Positions 51,683 through 61,207 of a stretch of DNA of 64,000 bases are shown one piece after another; the stretch's first letter is position 1; each line of letters opens with the position of its first letter. The DNA lies in assembly GCA_022822305.1 (NCBI GenBank), contig JAJEBY010000016.1, positions 992,001-1,056,000 on the forward strand. The letters run 5' to 3'. Source of the DNA: Anaerolineae bacterium. Lineage in GTDB: Bacteria; Chloroflexota; Anaerolineae; Aggregatilineales; Phototrophicaceae. A program made the position numbers and the translations under genes. The notes beneath the pieces are model-generated. The model saw only the letters and a list, made by a program, of their open reading frames with translations. It was not told where the DNA came from and searched no databases.

Positions 51683-52617
51683 CAGAGCTGTCCTCGGGTC
51701 AAGGTCAGCGACGGTGAATTCAGAATCGCAGCCGCGTTAGTCTTCGGCTCGTTCTCCAGCTGCACGTCCTTCAACAAGATACTTCCGTCTCCTGTGAGAA
51801 CTGTAGCGCCTATACCAGGTTCAATTCTGGCGATGCGCCCGGGAACTGATGAGACATATCGGCGTGTCTCTCGCGGCAGCTCGGCCGACCAAACCGTGAG
51901 CTTACGCCCGTCAACAGACGCATATGCGCCGGGATACGGATGGCTGGTAGCGCGAACAAGATTGTAAATGGCTTTCGATGACTTTCGCCAATCGATATGA
52001 GCATCGGCCGGCGTCCATTTGCAGGTATACGTGGCCTCCGCATGATTCTGCGGACGCAGTTGCGCATTGCCCGAAAGCAAGCCGCGCCAATTGTCTTCAA
52101 TCACCTGCAAATAGGTACCCGTCACTCGCCCGACAACGTCCGCGATACTATCCGTGAATCCGATAGCAACCGCGCGCTGGTCCACAATGTCACCGGCGTC
52201 AACTTCATCCGTCACCTCAAAAAGCGTGACTCCGGTTTCCGATTCGCCATTGATCATGGCCCACACCGTTGGCGCGAACCCGCGATACTTGGGCAAAAGC
52301 GAGTCATGAAACACATAAGCGCCCAGCCGCGCGCGACGGTAGATGCTGGAAGGAACTAGGTATCGCCAGCTCACCATTAGCAGCAAATCGACAGGGTCGC
52401 TCCAAAACGCTTTCCACTTCGGATGCGCCACGTTTCGCGCCTGGTGAAACCGGTGACCGCGCCCATCCACCAACTGCCGCAAATCATCGAAATACTTGGG
52501 CTCCCACGGTGTCTCAGGAAAGCTGAAAACCGTAAAGTCATGACCCGCCCCGATTTTGAATACGTGTTGCGCGAATTGTATGCCACGGTCAGTCGCGCAC
52601 AGAATGACAATGTGCAT
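51682..52617 (-). CDS. Formyltransferase-like protein (ArnA-N/Fmt family) with altered catalytic triad
   Basis: 311 residues from ATG 52617, which has GGAG nine bases upstream. N-terminal Fmt/ArnA-type domain: MHIVILCATDRGIQFAQHVF, then HDSLLPKYRGFAPTVWAMIN and DEVDAGDIVDQ. With this start the ArnA triad numbering is kept: His104 and Asp140 are present, but the Asn expected at 102 is Val (YVFHDSLLP). The C-terminal FDX-like part continues through RPQNHAEATYTCKWTPADAH. It is the first gene of the WecE module. It could be a sugar 4-N-formyltransferase, but the missing Asn leaves this open. Confidence 0.8.
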   Translation of the reverse strand: MHIVILCATDRGIQFAQHVFKIGAGHDFTVFSFPETPWEPKYFDDLRQLVDGRGHRFHQARNVAHPKWKAFWSDPVDLLLMVSWRYLVPSSIYRRARLGAYVFHDSLLPKYRGFAPTVWAMINGESETGVTLFEVTDEVDAGDIVDQRAVAIGFTDSIADVVGRVTGTYLQVIEDNWRGLLSGNAQLRPQNHAEATYTCKWTPADAHIDWRKSSKAIYNLVRATSHPYPGAYASVDGRKLTVWSAELPRETRRYVSSVPGRIARIEPGIGATVLTGDGSILLKDVQLENEPKTNAAAILNSPSLTLTRGQL

Positions 52618-52886
52618 CTTCACATGCTCCGGAATGCGCTTCGGCAATCCAACTCGAGATTATGCATTTGCGACAGAGATTAACATAGGTGCATTATAGC
52701 GCGGAGCGACGGTCATCGCGGCAGGTTACCGACAAACCAGGCTCGAGCGCTGGAGACTTCGACCTGTCTGAGTTCGACGGCGCCGCGGATATCCGTCCCC
52801 GACGCGCGGGTTTCGTCGCTCGCATTCTATGATATACTTTCGCGGAAATCTGAGACGAGCACCCGGAGCAAGGAGACCGTTGAACG

Positions 52887-54143
52887 ATGACCTATGACAG
52901 AATCACCGTGCCTGACACGGGCGACAAAATCTCGTTTGATAATGGGACGATGAATGTCCCCGATCACCCGATTCTTCTTTTCATCGAGGGTGACGGCATC
53001 GGCTACGACATTATGACCGCGAGCAAGCGGATTTGGGATGCGGCTGTCGACAAGGCGTATGGGGGTAAGCGCGCCATTTCCTGGATGGAAGTATACGCCG
53101 GAGAGAAGGCCGCTGGCATTTACGACGGCAACTACATGCCGGAAGAAACGTTTGAGGCCTTTCGCGAATTCAAGGTCGGCATCAAGGGCCCCCTGACCAC
53201 GCCCGTCGGCGGCGGTTTCCGGAGCCTCAATGTCACGCTGCGGCAGGTGCTGGATTTGTATAGCTGTGTCCGGCCAGTACGCTGGTTCACGGGCGTGCCC
53301 AGTCCGCTCAAGCACCCGGAAGATGTCGATGTTGTCATATTTCGCGAGAACACCGAAGACACATACGCCGGCATCGAGTTTGAATCGGGAACGGCTGAAA
53401 ACAAGAAACTCGCCGAATTCTTGAAGAACGAATTGGGCGCGACCAATTTCTTTCCCGATGCCGGGCTGGGCATCAAACCCATCAGTCCATTCGGCAGCAA
53501 GCGCTTGATCCGCGCGGCGATCAAATATGCCATCGAACGCGGACGCGACAGCGTGACGTTGGTGCACAAAGGCAATATTCAGAAGTTCACCGAAGGCGCA
53601 TTCCAGAAGTGGGGATACGAGCTCGCCAGCGAAGAATTCCCCGAGCAGACGATCTCTTGGGATGAGGTGGCGGCAAATCACGATGGCCGCGTGCCGAATG
53701 GCAAGATTCTCATCCAGGATACGATCGCGGATATCATGTTCCAGAAAATGCTGCTGCGGCCGCGCGAACACGATGTCATCGCAACTACCAATCTCAACGG
53801 CGACTATCTCAGCGACGCTTTGGCTGCGGAAGTCGGCGGAGTCGGCATCGCGCCCGGCGCCAATATCGGCGACGAAATCGCCCTCTTTGAAGCCACGCAC
53901 GGCACCGCGCCCAAGTACACCAACAAGGATATGGTCAATCCGGGCTCCCTGCTGTTCAGCGGCGTGATGATGCTGGAACACTTGAACTGGTTCGAAGCCG
54001 CCGAACTGATCACGAACGCCTACGAAAAGACCATCGAGCAGCGCTGCGTGACTTATGACTTCGCGCGTCAAATGGAAAACGCCACCAAGGTCGCGACCAG
54101 CGAGTTCGCAACCCGCATCATCGACAACATGGACATCGTCTAA
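52887..54143 (+). CDS. icd: Isocitrate dehydrogenase, NADP-type
   Basis: 418 residues. Catalyses isocitrate to 2-oxoglutarate in the TCA cycle. [20 protein letters not shown] holds the substrate Ser and Arg residues; [19 protein letters not shown], the Lys of [12 protein letters not shown] and metal Asp in [14 protein letters not shown] [12 protein letters not shown] follow. The cofactor site [17 protein letters not shown] plus YDFAR matches the NADP-type E. coli enzyme (Lys-Tyr and Tyr...Arg), not NAD-IDH. A TATACT (52833-52838) stands before it with no good -35. A hairpin follows the stop. Confidence 0.96.
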   Translation: MTYDRITVPDTGDKISFDNGTMNVPDHPILLFIEGDGIGYDIMTASKRIWDAAVDKAYGGKRAISWMEVYAGEKAAGIYDGNYMPEETFEAFREFKVGIKGPLTTPVGGGFRSLNVTLRQVLDLYSCVRPVRWFTGVPSPLKHPEDVDVVIFRENTEDTYAGIEFESGTAENKKLAEFLKNELGATNFFPDAGLGIKPISPFGSKRLIRAAIKYAIERGRDSVTLVHKGNIQKFTEGAFQKWGYELASEEFPEQTISWDEVAANHDGRVPNGKILIQDTIADIMFQKMLLRPREHDVIATTNLNGDYLSDALAAEVGGVGIAPGANIGDEIALFEATHGTAPKYTNKDMVNPGSLLFSGVMMLEHLNWFEAAELITNAYEKTIEQRCVTYDFARQMENATKVATSEFATRIIDNMDIV

Positions 54144-54156
54144 AATCAAACCATCT

Positions 54157-54185
54157 CCGGGGCAGAGCGATACGCTTTGCCCCGG
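54157..54185. terminator. Hairpin between the convergent icd and oppF genes
   Basis: CCGGGGCA (54157-54164) pairs with TGCCCCGG (54178-54185), extended by AGC/GCT inside. It sits 13 bases after the icd stop and 53 bases from the oppF stop. There is no clean T-run on either side, so it may be a shared transcript 3' end structure rather than an intrinsic terminator. Confidence 0.5.
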
Positions 54186-54238
54186 CCCTTATCGCTACCA
54201 GGCGCGAGCCCAAAGTCGCCTCAAAGTCGGCAGGCCCG

Positions 54239-55258
54239 TCAAGCAAGGGTTGGCGCGCCGACCAAATCCAACTCATCGGCAAAGTGGCACGATACCCATT
54301 GACCGGGTTCGACTTCGCGCAGCAGCGGCGTTTCTTCGCGGCAAATGTCTTGCGCATATTTGCAGCGCGGATGGAAGTAGCAGCCCGAGGGCGGATCGGC
54401 GGGATTGGCGATTTCGCCCGGCAGAATAATGCGGCTTTTCGATACATCTGGATCGGGCGTGGGCACGGCGGAAAGCAGCGCCTCGGTATACGGATGTTTG
54501 GGGAAGAAGAACAGCTGATCGCGTTTGGCGACCTCCACTAGCTTGCCGACATACATCACCGCTACCCGGTCCGAGATATGTTCAACAACCGAAAGATCGT
54601 GAGCGATGAAAAGATAAGACAAGCCGAATTCGCTTTGAAGATCCTGCAGCAAATTCAAAATCTGCGCCTGAGTCGATACGTCCAGCGCCGACACCGGTTC
54701 GTCAGCCACGATAAGGCGAGGGTTGGTCGCCAGGGCGCGCGCCACGCCAATGCGCTGCCGCTGACCGCCGCTGAACGCATGCGGATAGCGGCGGAGATGC
54801 TTGACCTCCAACCCAACCACATCCATCAGGTGGGCGACACGATCTTCGAGCGCTTTGCCGCTCGCCATATTGGTGAGCTTCAGAGGTTCCCCCACGATAT
54901 CGAGGACCGTCCAGCGCGGATCCAGCGAATGAAACGGATCCTGAAAGATCATATTGGCGTAGCGTCGTAAATCTCGCAATTCCCGACCGTCAATTTGCGC
55001 CATATCGACAGTCTGATCGCCGTCATAAGTGAAGCGAATTGAACCTTCCGTGGGCTTCAGCGCGCGCAAGATGCAGCGTCCTACGGTGGTCTTTCCGGAT
55101 CCGGACTCCCCGACCAACCCGAGTGTTTCGCCGGCCGCGATTGCCAGACTGACATCATCTACCGCCCGCACGTGACCGACGACGCGGCGCAGAAATCCTC
55201 TTTCAACCGGGAAGAACTTCTTCAGTCCTTCCACTTGCAGGACCATTTGTTCCGTCAT
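54239..55258 (-). CDS. Oligopeptide/oligosaccharide ABC transporter ATPase, OppF type
   Basis: 339 residues. Walker [10 protein letters not shown], signature [14 protein letters not shown], Walker [16 protein letters not shown]-loop LFIAHDLSV. The C-terminal oligo-HPY module has [15 protein letters not shown], typical for the family. Last gene of the five-gene minus-strand operon OppB-OppC-GH2-OppD-OppF. It starts 4 bases inside the OppD stop. Confidence 0.93.
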   Translation of the reverse strand: MTEQMVLQVEGLKKFFPVERGFLRRVVGHVRAVDDVSLAIAAGETLGLVGESGSGKTTVGRCILRALKPTEGSIRFTYDGDQTVDMAQIDGRELRDLRRYANMIFQDPFHSLDPRWTVLDIVGEPLKLTNMASGKALEDRVAHLMDVVGLEVKHLRRYPHAFSGGQRQRIGVARALATNPRLIVADEPVSALDVSTQAQILNLLQDLQSEFGLSYLFIAHDLSVVEHISDRVAVMYVGKLVEVAKRDQLFFFPKHPYTEALLSAVPTPDPDVSKSRIILPGEIANPADPPSGCYFHPRCKYAQDICREETPLLREVEPGQWVSCHFADELDLVGAPTLA

Positions 55259-56304
55259 GCGATGGCTTCTCGTCTTGAGTCGTGAAGGAAACAGCGGACG
55301 TAGTGGTCCTGTTCGATTTCCACCAATGCCGGTACTGCAATATCACAGCTGCCGTCGATCAGGTCGGGACAGCGCGAACAGAAGCCACAAGCGTGCGGCA
55401 GGTTGACAGGAATGGGGACTGTGCCCTCAATCGATTCCAGGCGCGACGTGCGCTGCCCTATCCGCGGAGTCGACGCCAGCAAGCGCCGCGTATATGGGTG
55501 CAACGGATTATGAAAAATATCGCGGACGGACCCGTACTCCACGATTCGTCCCAAATACATCACGGCAACCTGGTCGCAAATCTCGGCGATGATGCCCAGA
55601 TCGTGAGTGATATAGAGCACGGCCATCTTGAACTGCGCCTGCGATTGCGCGATCAAATCCAGAATCTGCGCTTGAACCGTCACGTCCAATGCCGTTGTCG
55701 GTTCGTCCGCGATCAGGAGCCGCGGCTGGCACGATAGCGCCATCGCAATCATGACGCGCTGTCGCATCCCGCCGGAAAAATGATGCGGATACTCCTCCAT
55801 GCGTTGAGCGGGATTTGAGATGCCAACCAGGTTGAGCATCTCCAGCGCGATCTTGTAGGCTTCGCGTTTGCTGCTGGTCACGTGTAGGCGAATAGCCTCC
55901 ATCAGTTGGTTGCCGATGCTGTGGATGGGCGACAAGCTGGACATCGGCTCTTGAAAAATCATGGCAATTTCGTTGCCGCGAATGGCGCGAATCTCTGGAC
56001 CTGACATATCCAGTTGGGCAAGATCGACGGTGCTGCCAGTCTCGCTGTGGAAATTGATGCTTCCGCCGACGATCTGTCCCGGCTTCGGCACCAAACGCAT
56101 CAAGGACTGCGCGGTGACCGTCTTGCCACAGCCGCTCTCGCCGATCAAGCCAAACATTTGGCGCTCGGCAATCGAAAAACTGACGCCGTCGATGGCTTTT
56201 AGCGTGCCCTCTTCGACCGGAAAATGCACGCTAAGGTCGTCGATCTCGATGATCGGATCGGCGCCGTTTGCCGAGCCGCTCATCGCTCCGTCATTCGCCC
56301 GCAT
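55255..56304 (-). CDS. Oligopeptide/oligosaccharide ABC transporter ATPase, OppD type
   Basis: 349 residues. Walker [11 protein letters not shown]-loop [16 protein letters not shown], signature [15 protein letters not shown], Walker [15 protein letters not shown]-loop LYITHDLGI; the HPY-type Cys-rich end reads [15 protein letters not shown]. Its ATG at 56304 lies within the end of the GH2 gene (14-base overlap), so it is translationally coupled to it. Partner of OppF. Confidence 0.93.
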   Translation of the reverse strand: MRANDGAMSGSANGADPIIEIDDLSVHFPVEEGTLKAIDGVSFSIAERQMFGLIGESGCGKTVTAQSLMRLVPKPGQIVGGSINFHSETGSTVDLAQLDMSGPEIRAIRGNEIAMIFQEPMSSLSPIHSIGNQLMEAIRLHVTSSKREAYKIALEMLNLVGISNPAQRMEEYPHHFSGGMRQRVMIAMALSCQPRLLIADEPTTALDVTVQAQILDLIAQSQAQFKMAVLYITHDLGIIAEICDQVAVMYLGRIVEYGSVRDIFHNPLHPYTRRLLASTPRIGQRTSRLESIEGTVPIPVNLPHACGFCSRCPDLIDGSCDIAVPALVEIEQDHYVRCFLHDSRREAIA

Positions 56305-58825
56305 CGCAATTCCAAGCCGCTATCCTTACACCTTGAGTATGACTGCATGTCAGCTGTCGTGATTCGCCCGCATCGAGCCAGAAGTAGCTGTCTTCACAGT
56401 AAAACTCATCCATGAGCTCGGGACAAACGAAATGTGTCCCCACCGCCGGTTTATCGCCATGATTCGCGATCTCAAGTGAATGCTGACCCGTCGATCGCGC
56501 CGTGAGCGTCGTTGCCGGAAGTTTGAAGAGACTGCCTTGAACAGACGTATAATTGAGCCAATAGAAGACCCGGTCGAGCAGTTGTCCACCGCTTTGTACT
56601 TCGCAGACGATGAACAAAGGGCAGCTCCAGGTTTGATCACCGTTGAGATGAAATTCGCCCAGCCGATTCATGGGTGACTCGGCGCCGACGCCGGCAAACT
56701 CGGTCTCCGCAATCAAGTCCAGCTCGCCGTTGAAGGCGCGCGCGCGCGCTTGCCACTGGACGCCTGCGAGCGCGTTCGCGTCATCCAGCAGAAATACCGG
56801 CAGCTTCACACCAACGCCGAGAAACGACAGACGCTGAAACAAGACACAGGCGTGAACGGGACGAAAGGCTTGCCGCAAAATGTGGTAGGCGATCTTTGGC
56901 GCGCCGTACCAATCCACCGTCGCCCAAGACGCGGCGGGATTGTTGTCGGTCAGCTTGTAATAGACGACGCCGGTAGCCTCGGGCCAACGCGTCCGCGCCA
57001 ACTCCAAGGTATGTCGCATGCCGGTCGCCTGCGCCAGTTGCGTGCCGAGAATGAAGTTTTGCAGAGAATCGTTGGGGACAAAATCGGCGACATAACCGTT
57101 CATGATGGCCAAGCCGCCCTTGAGGTTGAAAACCGGCATATGATGAGTGAAACCGCCGTCCTGTGTAGGAGGCCAGACATCCAATTCATCCGGCGGCAGA
57201 AAGCGCCGCGCAGTCTCGTAATTGGGCACCGACGCCAGTCCAAATTCTCCGATGAATGGCGCCGTCAGCGAGAGATTGCTGTCCAGCGGTTCTCGACCCC
57301 AATAGACGCGATAGCTATGGATGCTCCCGCCCCAGGGTTCGCCGCGGTGGAAAGGACGCGTGCCGTCCAGCTCGTGACTCAATTTGCCCATCATGTCGAT
57401 GGCCGGTCCGCTCGGTTCGCCGGATTCGTTGCCGCCGCCCCACATCACCAGCGAGGGATGGTTGCGCAAGCGAAGGGTATTGTGGCGCACGGTTTCTTCC
57501 AGGATGTCATAGGGTTGAATGCGATGGCTGTTCCAGGCGGTGGGCCATTCCTGCAAGACCATAACGCCGTAGCGATCGGCCAGATCGTAGAACTCGTCCG
57601 TCTCCGGCATGCCGCTGCCCCAAGCGCGCAGCAGCTGCATGTGAGAATCTCGCGCCAGCCGCAAGAAGCGGTCGTATCGCTCGAGGTCAAATCTCAGCAG
57701 CGCGTCCATAGTGCACCAGTTGGCGCCCTTGATGAAAATCGGCTTGCCGTTGACCACAAATGTCCAGTTGTACGTATCGGGATCGGGTCCATCGGGCAAT
57801 GGACGCATCTCGATTGTGCGCACTCCGAAGGTGAATGACTTGAAATCGGCGCTGCCGTCATCCGGCGTGAAGGACAGCGACATTCGGTACAAGCAGGGCT
57901 GTCCATAATCGACCGGCCACCACTGCCTCGCCTCGGGTATGCGTATCTCAAGCAACATATCCTTTTCGGCAGCGTCAGACCGCAATTCGCGCGCAAAATG
58001 GCAGGCATCGCCCTCGAAGTTTTCCGGCTCAATAGTCCCGGTCAGCCGCCCGCTCCAGCTTGAAGTCCGACCTTCGAGGTTGAGGCGGAGACGGATGACG
58101 CCCTCGGCCGCGTCCACAGTTGCGACGAAGGGACTCACGATGGAGACAGCGGGCGCGCCATCTAGTTTGACCGACCGCCAGATGCCGAGCGTCGGCAGGT
58201 TGATATAGTGCCAGCCGTAGATATTGTTGATGACGGCGCTATTGAGCCAACCCACATTCATGCCGACGAAAAAGTCATTGGGTTCGCCCGTGCTGATGCG
58301 CTGCGGCGCGGGATCCAGCTTCACGATCAAGACATTCTCGCCATCGACCAGTTGCTCAGCGACATCAAAGACGATCTCCGCGAACATGCCTTTGTGCTGA
58401 CCGAGCTTGACGCCGTTAAGCCAGATGGCGCAGGCATCGCAAACGCCGCCGAACACCAGCTTTTCTCCAGCCAGATCCGGAGGCCGCTCGAACTTGCGCA
58501 TCAGCCACCAGGTTTTGCGGCTTTCCGCACGGGCGATTTCGTCGTTTTTCCCGACGTAGGGATCGGGGATCAGACCGGCCTCGAGCAAAGCGGTTTCAAT
58601 GCTGCCCGGCACACTTGCAGGCAGAGCGTCCTGCCAGCCGCCGGCGAGCCGCTCTTCATCGCTGCCGCCCGCCGCCATCATCCATTCGCCATCGAGCGAC
58701 AATGCGCCCGGTCCCGTCGGATGGTCAAGCGCGCCCGGCGCGAGCGAAATCTCGATCGCATCGCCCTCATGAGGCGCTGGACCCGGCGCGAAAGATTCGA
58801 GATCGATCTGGTCAAGACTTTTCAT
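56291..58825 (-). CDS. GH2 beta-mannosidase-type glycoside hydrolase
   Basis: 844 residues without a signal peptide, so intracellular. Three N-terminal beta domains: sugar-binding (GDCACAIWLNGVKLGQHKGM-type, here VCDACAIWLNGVKLG), immunoglobulin-like, then the TIM barrel (about 360-620). Likely acid/base Glu467 in WGGGNESGEPS and nucleophile Glu527 in FIGEFGLASVPNY, as in GH2 beta-mannosidases (GNE and EFG motifs). It lies inside the transporter operon between OppC and OppD and would hydrolyse imported manno-oligosaccharides from the non-reducing end. Other beta-glycosides such as glucuronides or galactosides are less likely. Confidence 0.87.
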   Translation of the reverse strand: MKSLDQIDLESFAPGPAPHEGDAIEISLAPGALDHPTGPGALSLDGEWMMAAGGSDEERLAGGWQDALPASVPGSIETALLEAGLIPDPYVGKNDEIARAESRKTWWLMRKFERPPDLAGEKLVFGGVCDACAIWLNGVKLGQHKGMFAEIVFDVAEQLVDGENVLIVKLDPAPQRISTGEPNDFFVGMNVGWLNSAVINNIYGWHYINLPTLGIWRSVKLDGAPAVSIVSPFVATVDAAEGVIRLRLNLEGRTSSWSGRLTGTIEPENFEGDACHFARELRSDAAEKDMLLEIRIPEARQWWPVDYGQPCLYRMSLSFTPDDGSADFKSFTFGVRTIEMRPLPDGPDPDTYNWTFVVNGKPIFIKGANWCTMDALLRFDLERYDRFLRLARDSHMQLLRAWGSGMPETDEFYDLADRYGVMVLQEWPTAWNSHRIQPYDILEETVRHNTLRLRNHPSLVMWGGGNESGEPSGPAIDMMGKLSHELDGTRPFHRGEPWGGSIHSYRVYWGREPLDSNLSLTAPFIGEFGLASVPNYETARRFLPPDELDVWPPTQDGGFTHHMPVFNLKGGLAIMNGYVADFVPNDSLQNFILGTQLAQATGMRHTLELARTRWPEATGVVYYKLTDNNPAASWATVDWYGAPKIAYHILRQAFRPVHACVLFQRLSFLGVGVKLPVFLLDDANALAGVQWQARARAFNGELDLIAETEFAGVGAESPMNRLGEFHLNGDQTWSCPLFIVCEVQSGGQLLDRVFYWLNYTSVQGSLFKLPATTLTARSTGQHSLEIANHGDKPAVGTHFVCPELMDEFYCEDSYFWLDAGESRQLTCSHTQGVRIAAWNCDAGE

Positions 58826-58839
58826 GTGATGATTTCACC

Positions 58840-59973
58840 CTAGAGCGAATAAGGATCCGCGGCATCGCGCAAACCATCGCCGACAAAGTTAAACATCAAA
58901 ACGGTGACAACGATGAAAACGCCCGGTATTAGCTTCCAGGGCTGATGCACCAGCGCGCCGAAGTTCATGGTGTCTTGCAGCAGCACACCCCAACTGACGC
59001 CTGGTTCCTGCATGCCCAGGCCGATGAAGCTCAAGGCGGTCTCGCCCAGAATCATGCCCGGTATCGCCAAAGTCAGCGACACGATCAGGTGGCTGGCGAA
59101 ATTCGGCAGCAAATGGCGTGTGATCACATACAGGTCGGAACCGCCGGAGAGTCTTGACGCGATCACAAAGTCGAGATCGCGCAGCGACAATAGCTTGCCG
59201 CGCACGACGCGCGCCAGGCCGGTCCATCCCACAATTGACAGAACCACCGTGATCGCGAAATAGGTTCCCTCCACAGACCATGTCCTGGGAATTGCGGCCG
59301 ATAGCACCATCCACAGTGGCAATGTGGGAATGGCGATCAGCAGGTCGATGACGCGCTGAATGAGTTCGTCGATGATGCCGCCGAAGTAACCGGATATCCC
59401 GCCGATAAGGCAGCCGAGCACAAAGCTGATGGCGACGCCGCCCAATCCAATGAAGAGCGAGACGCGCGCCGCGATGACAGTGCGAGAGAATATATCTCGT
59501 CCCACAATATCCGTGCCAAACAGCGTAATATTGGCGTCTTCGGATACGCCGAACAAATGCCAGTCCAACTCGAACAGTCCGAGGACCTTGTACGATTCTC
59601 CGCGCACGAAGAAGTGGATCATATGAGGTTCGTCTTCGTTTTCCGTATAGATCTCACGGAAAGTCTTGGGATGAAAGCCGCGTTCCCGCGCATAGACAAA
59701 AGGCTGAAACCCGCTATCGCCGCCGAAGTGAATCGGACTGGGCCCCATGTCCTTGAAGCCCTTAAGCCTTGTGCCGGCTTGATATGGCGCGATGAAGTCC
59801 GCGCAGATCGCCATCAAATAGAGAATGATCAAGACACTGAGGCCGAGCCGAGCCAAACGATGCCGCAGGAAGCGCCGCCGGATCAGTTTGCCGCGCGACA
59901 TGTTCGAAAGCGAATCATCGGCATCGACTGACGTCATTTTCAGCTCGACCGCCCTATGTTCGTCTTGCGCCAT
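58840..59973 (-). CDS. Oligosaccharide-type ABC transporter permease, OppC type
   Basis: 377 residues. First helix about 45-65, then an unusually large external loop of about 90 residues (SGFQPFVYARERGFHPKTFR and onwards) before TDIVGRDIFSRTVIAARVS, the OppC/DppC signature. EAA loop is DFVIASRLSGGSDLYVI, ending HLLPNFASHL. The big loop is common in OppC proteins that accompany sugar hydrolases in thermophiles and Chloroflexi. It is the second gene of the operon; GH2 starts 14 bases after its stop. Confidence 0.92.
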   Translation of the reverse strand: MAQDEHRAVELKMTSVDADDSLSNMSRGKLIRRRFLRHRLARLGLSVLIILYLMAICADFIAPYQAGTRLKGFKDMGPSPIHFGGDSGFQPFVYARERGFHPKTFREIYTENEDEPHMIHFFVRGESYKVLGLFELDWHLFGVSEDANITLFGTDIVGRDIFSRTVIAARVSLFIGLGGVAISFVLGCLIGGISGYFGGIIDELIQRVIDLLIAIPTLPLWMVLSAAIPRTWSVEGTYFAITVVLSIVGWTGLARVVRGKLLSLRDLDFVIASRLSGGSDLYVITRHLLPNFASHLIVSLTLAIPGMILGETALSFIGLGMQEPGVSWGVLLQDTMNFGALVHQPWKLIPGVFIVVTVLMFNFVGDGLRDAADPYSL

Positions 59974-60017
59974 TCCGCATTCCTCAGCGCTTGTATCGAG
60001 ACGCGCTTAATCGCTAC

Positions 60018-61025
60018 TCAGTCAAAACGTATGCGCGGATCCAGCCAGACCAGGGCGATATCGGAAATCAGCGTTCCGATGAGCGTCAAGGTACTGAGGA
60101 TCATGATGATACTGCCGGCCAGATACATATCTTGGCGCAGCACGGCCGTCAACAGCACAGGCCCGATTGTCTGCAAGTTGAGAATGATTGAGACCAGAGC
60201 TTCACCGCCGACGATGGCGGGCAGCAGCCAGCCGATCGTGCTGAATATGGGATTGAAAGCGATGCGCACCGGATACTTCCAAAGCAGTCGCCGTTCGCTC
60301 AAGCCTTTGGCGCGCGCTGTGACCACGTATTGCTTGTTCAGCTCGTCCAGCAGATTGGCGCGCATCACGCGTATCAAACCAGCAGTGCCCGCTGTGGCGA
60401 GAACGAGCACCGGAACCCAAATGTTCTTCAACATGTCGATGACTTTGGCGACGGACCAAGGCACGTGACGGTATTCCAGCGAAAACAAGCCGGTCACGGC
60501 ATGACCGGTCTGCGCGAAGACAATCCACATGATGATGATGGCGAAGAGAAAGTTGGGCAAAGCGAGTCCGATAAAGCCGACGAAGGTCGAAATATAATCC
60601 ATCAGCGAATACTGATGAGTCGCGGAATAGATGCCGATCGGTATCGAGATCGCCCAGACGACGATCGTCGAAACAATCGAAATGATCATCGTCGCCGGCA
60701 GGCGCTCAGCGATAATGTCTGTGACCGGCTTGTTATTGTAGCTGCTGCCATATGAGCCAAACGATCGTCCCAGATCGCCATTAACGAGGAAGTTCCGCAT
60801 CCAGCGGAAATACTGCATGTGCAGGGGTTTGCCCAAGCCGTAGCGCGCGGTGAGCCGATCAATCTCGGCTTCGTCTACGAGCAGGCCCTGATTGCGCAGG
60901 TTGAGCACATAGGTATCGAGGTAGTCTCCGGGCGGCAACTGGATGATCAAGAAGGAGATCATCGACAGCAATACCAGCATAGGGATGAGAATAAATATCC
61001 TTCGAACAATAATCCTTAGCATCAT
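60018..61025 (-). CDS. Oligosaccharide-type ABC transporter permease, OppB type
   Basis: 335 residues, six helices. N terminus IIVRRIFILIPMLVLLSMIS and the external segment LTARYGLGKPLHMQYFRWMR, then RAKGLSERRLLWKYPVRIAFNP (EAA loop) and the end LALVWLDPRIRFD-like ALVWLDPRIRF. First gene of the operon (ATG 61025 or 61022, with CAGGGAAAG upstream). Divergent from the binding-protein gene, so the region 61026-61207 probably controls both. Confidence 0.93.
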   Translation of the reverse strand: MMLRIIVRRIFILIPMLVLLSMISFLIIQLPPGDYLDTYVLNLRNQGLLVDEAEIDRLTARYGLGKPLHMQYFRWMRNFLVNGDLGRSFGSYGSSYNNKPVTDIIAERLPATMIISIVSTIVVWAISIPIGIYSATHQYSLMDYISTFVGFIGLALPNFLFAIIIMWIVFAQTGHAVTGLFSLEYRHVPWSVAKVIDMLKNIWVPVLVLATAGTAGLIRVMRANLLDELNKQYVVTARAKGLSERRLLWKYPVRIAFNPIFSTIGWLLPAIVGGEALVSIILNLQTIGPVLLTAVLRQDMYLAGSIIMILSTLTLIGTLISDIALVWLDPRIRFD

Positions 61026-61090
61026 ACTTTCCCTGATGATGACCCAACAGCATATTCAATAAGCTAGGCCATCATGACTGGAAGACTAAT

Positions 61091-61119
61091 TTGACAATCA
61101 ATTCTTAAAGCAAGATAAT
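61091..61119 (+). promoter_or_regulatory. Strong promoter of the solute-binding-protein gene
   Basis: Perfect TTGACA (61091-61096), a 17-base spacer and GATAAT (61114-61119), the closest match to sigma-70 consensus in the window. Transcription would begin near 61126. AGGAGG (61197-61202) is the ribosome binding site before ATG 61208. Confidence 0.8.
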
Positions 61120-61159
61120 AACACACTATGCCTGCAACGGCATCTTTGTGGGTGTGTTA
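61119..61159 (+). repeat. Nested inverted repeat at the transcription start
   Basis: Outer arms TAACACAC (61119-61126) and GTGTGTTA (61152-61159); inner arms ATGCC (61128-61132) and GGCAT (61139-61143) around TGCAAC. It begins at the last base of the -10. It could be an operator bound by a sugar-sensing repressor or a leader hairpin that protects the abundant binding-protein mRNA. The pairing is seen; the role is inferred. Confidence 0.5.
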
Positions 61160-61207
61160 AGTTCCCTTTCAAGTGTTTAGTAGAGTAATGTTGAATAGGA
61201 GGAAGAC

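Noticed and set aside
52827..54149. A 440-residue open frame antisense to icd
   Set aside because: It mirrors the isocitrate dehydrogenase gene, whose active-site motifs are intact. No family resemblance in the antisense product.
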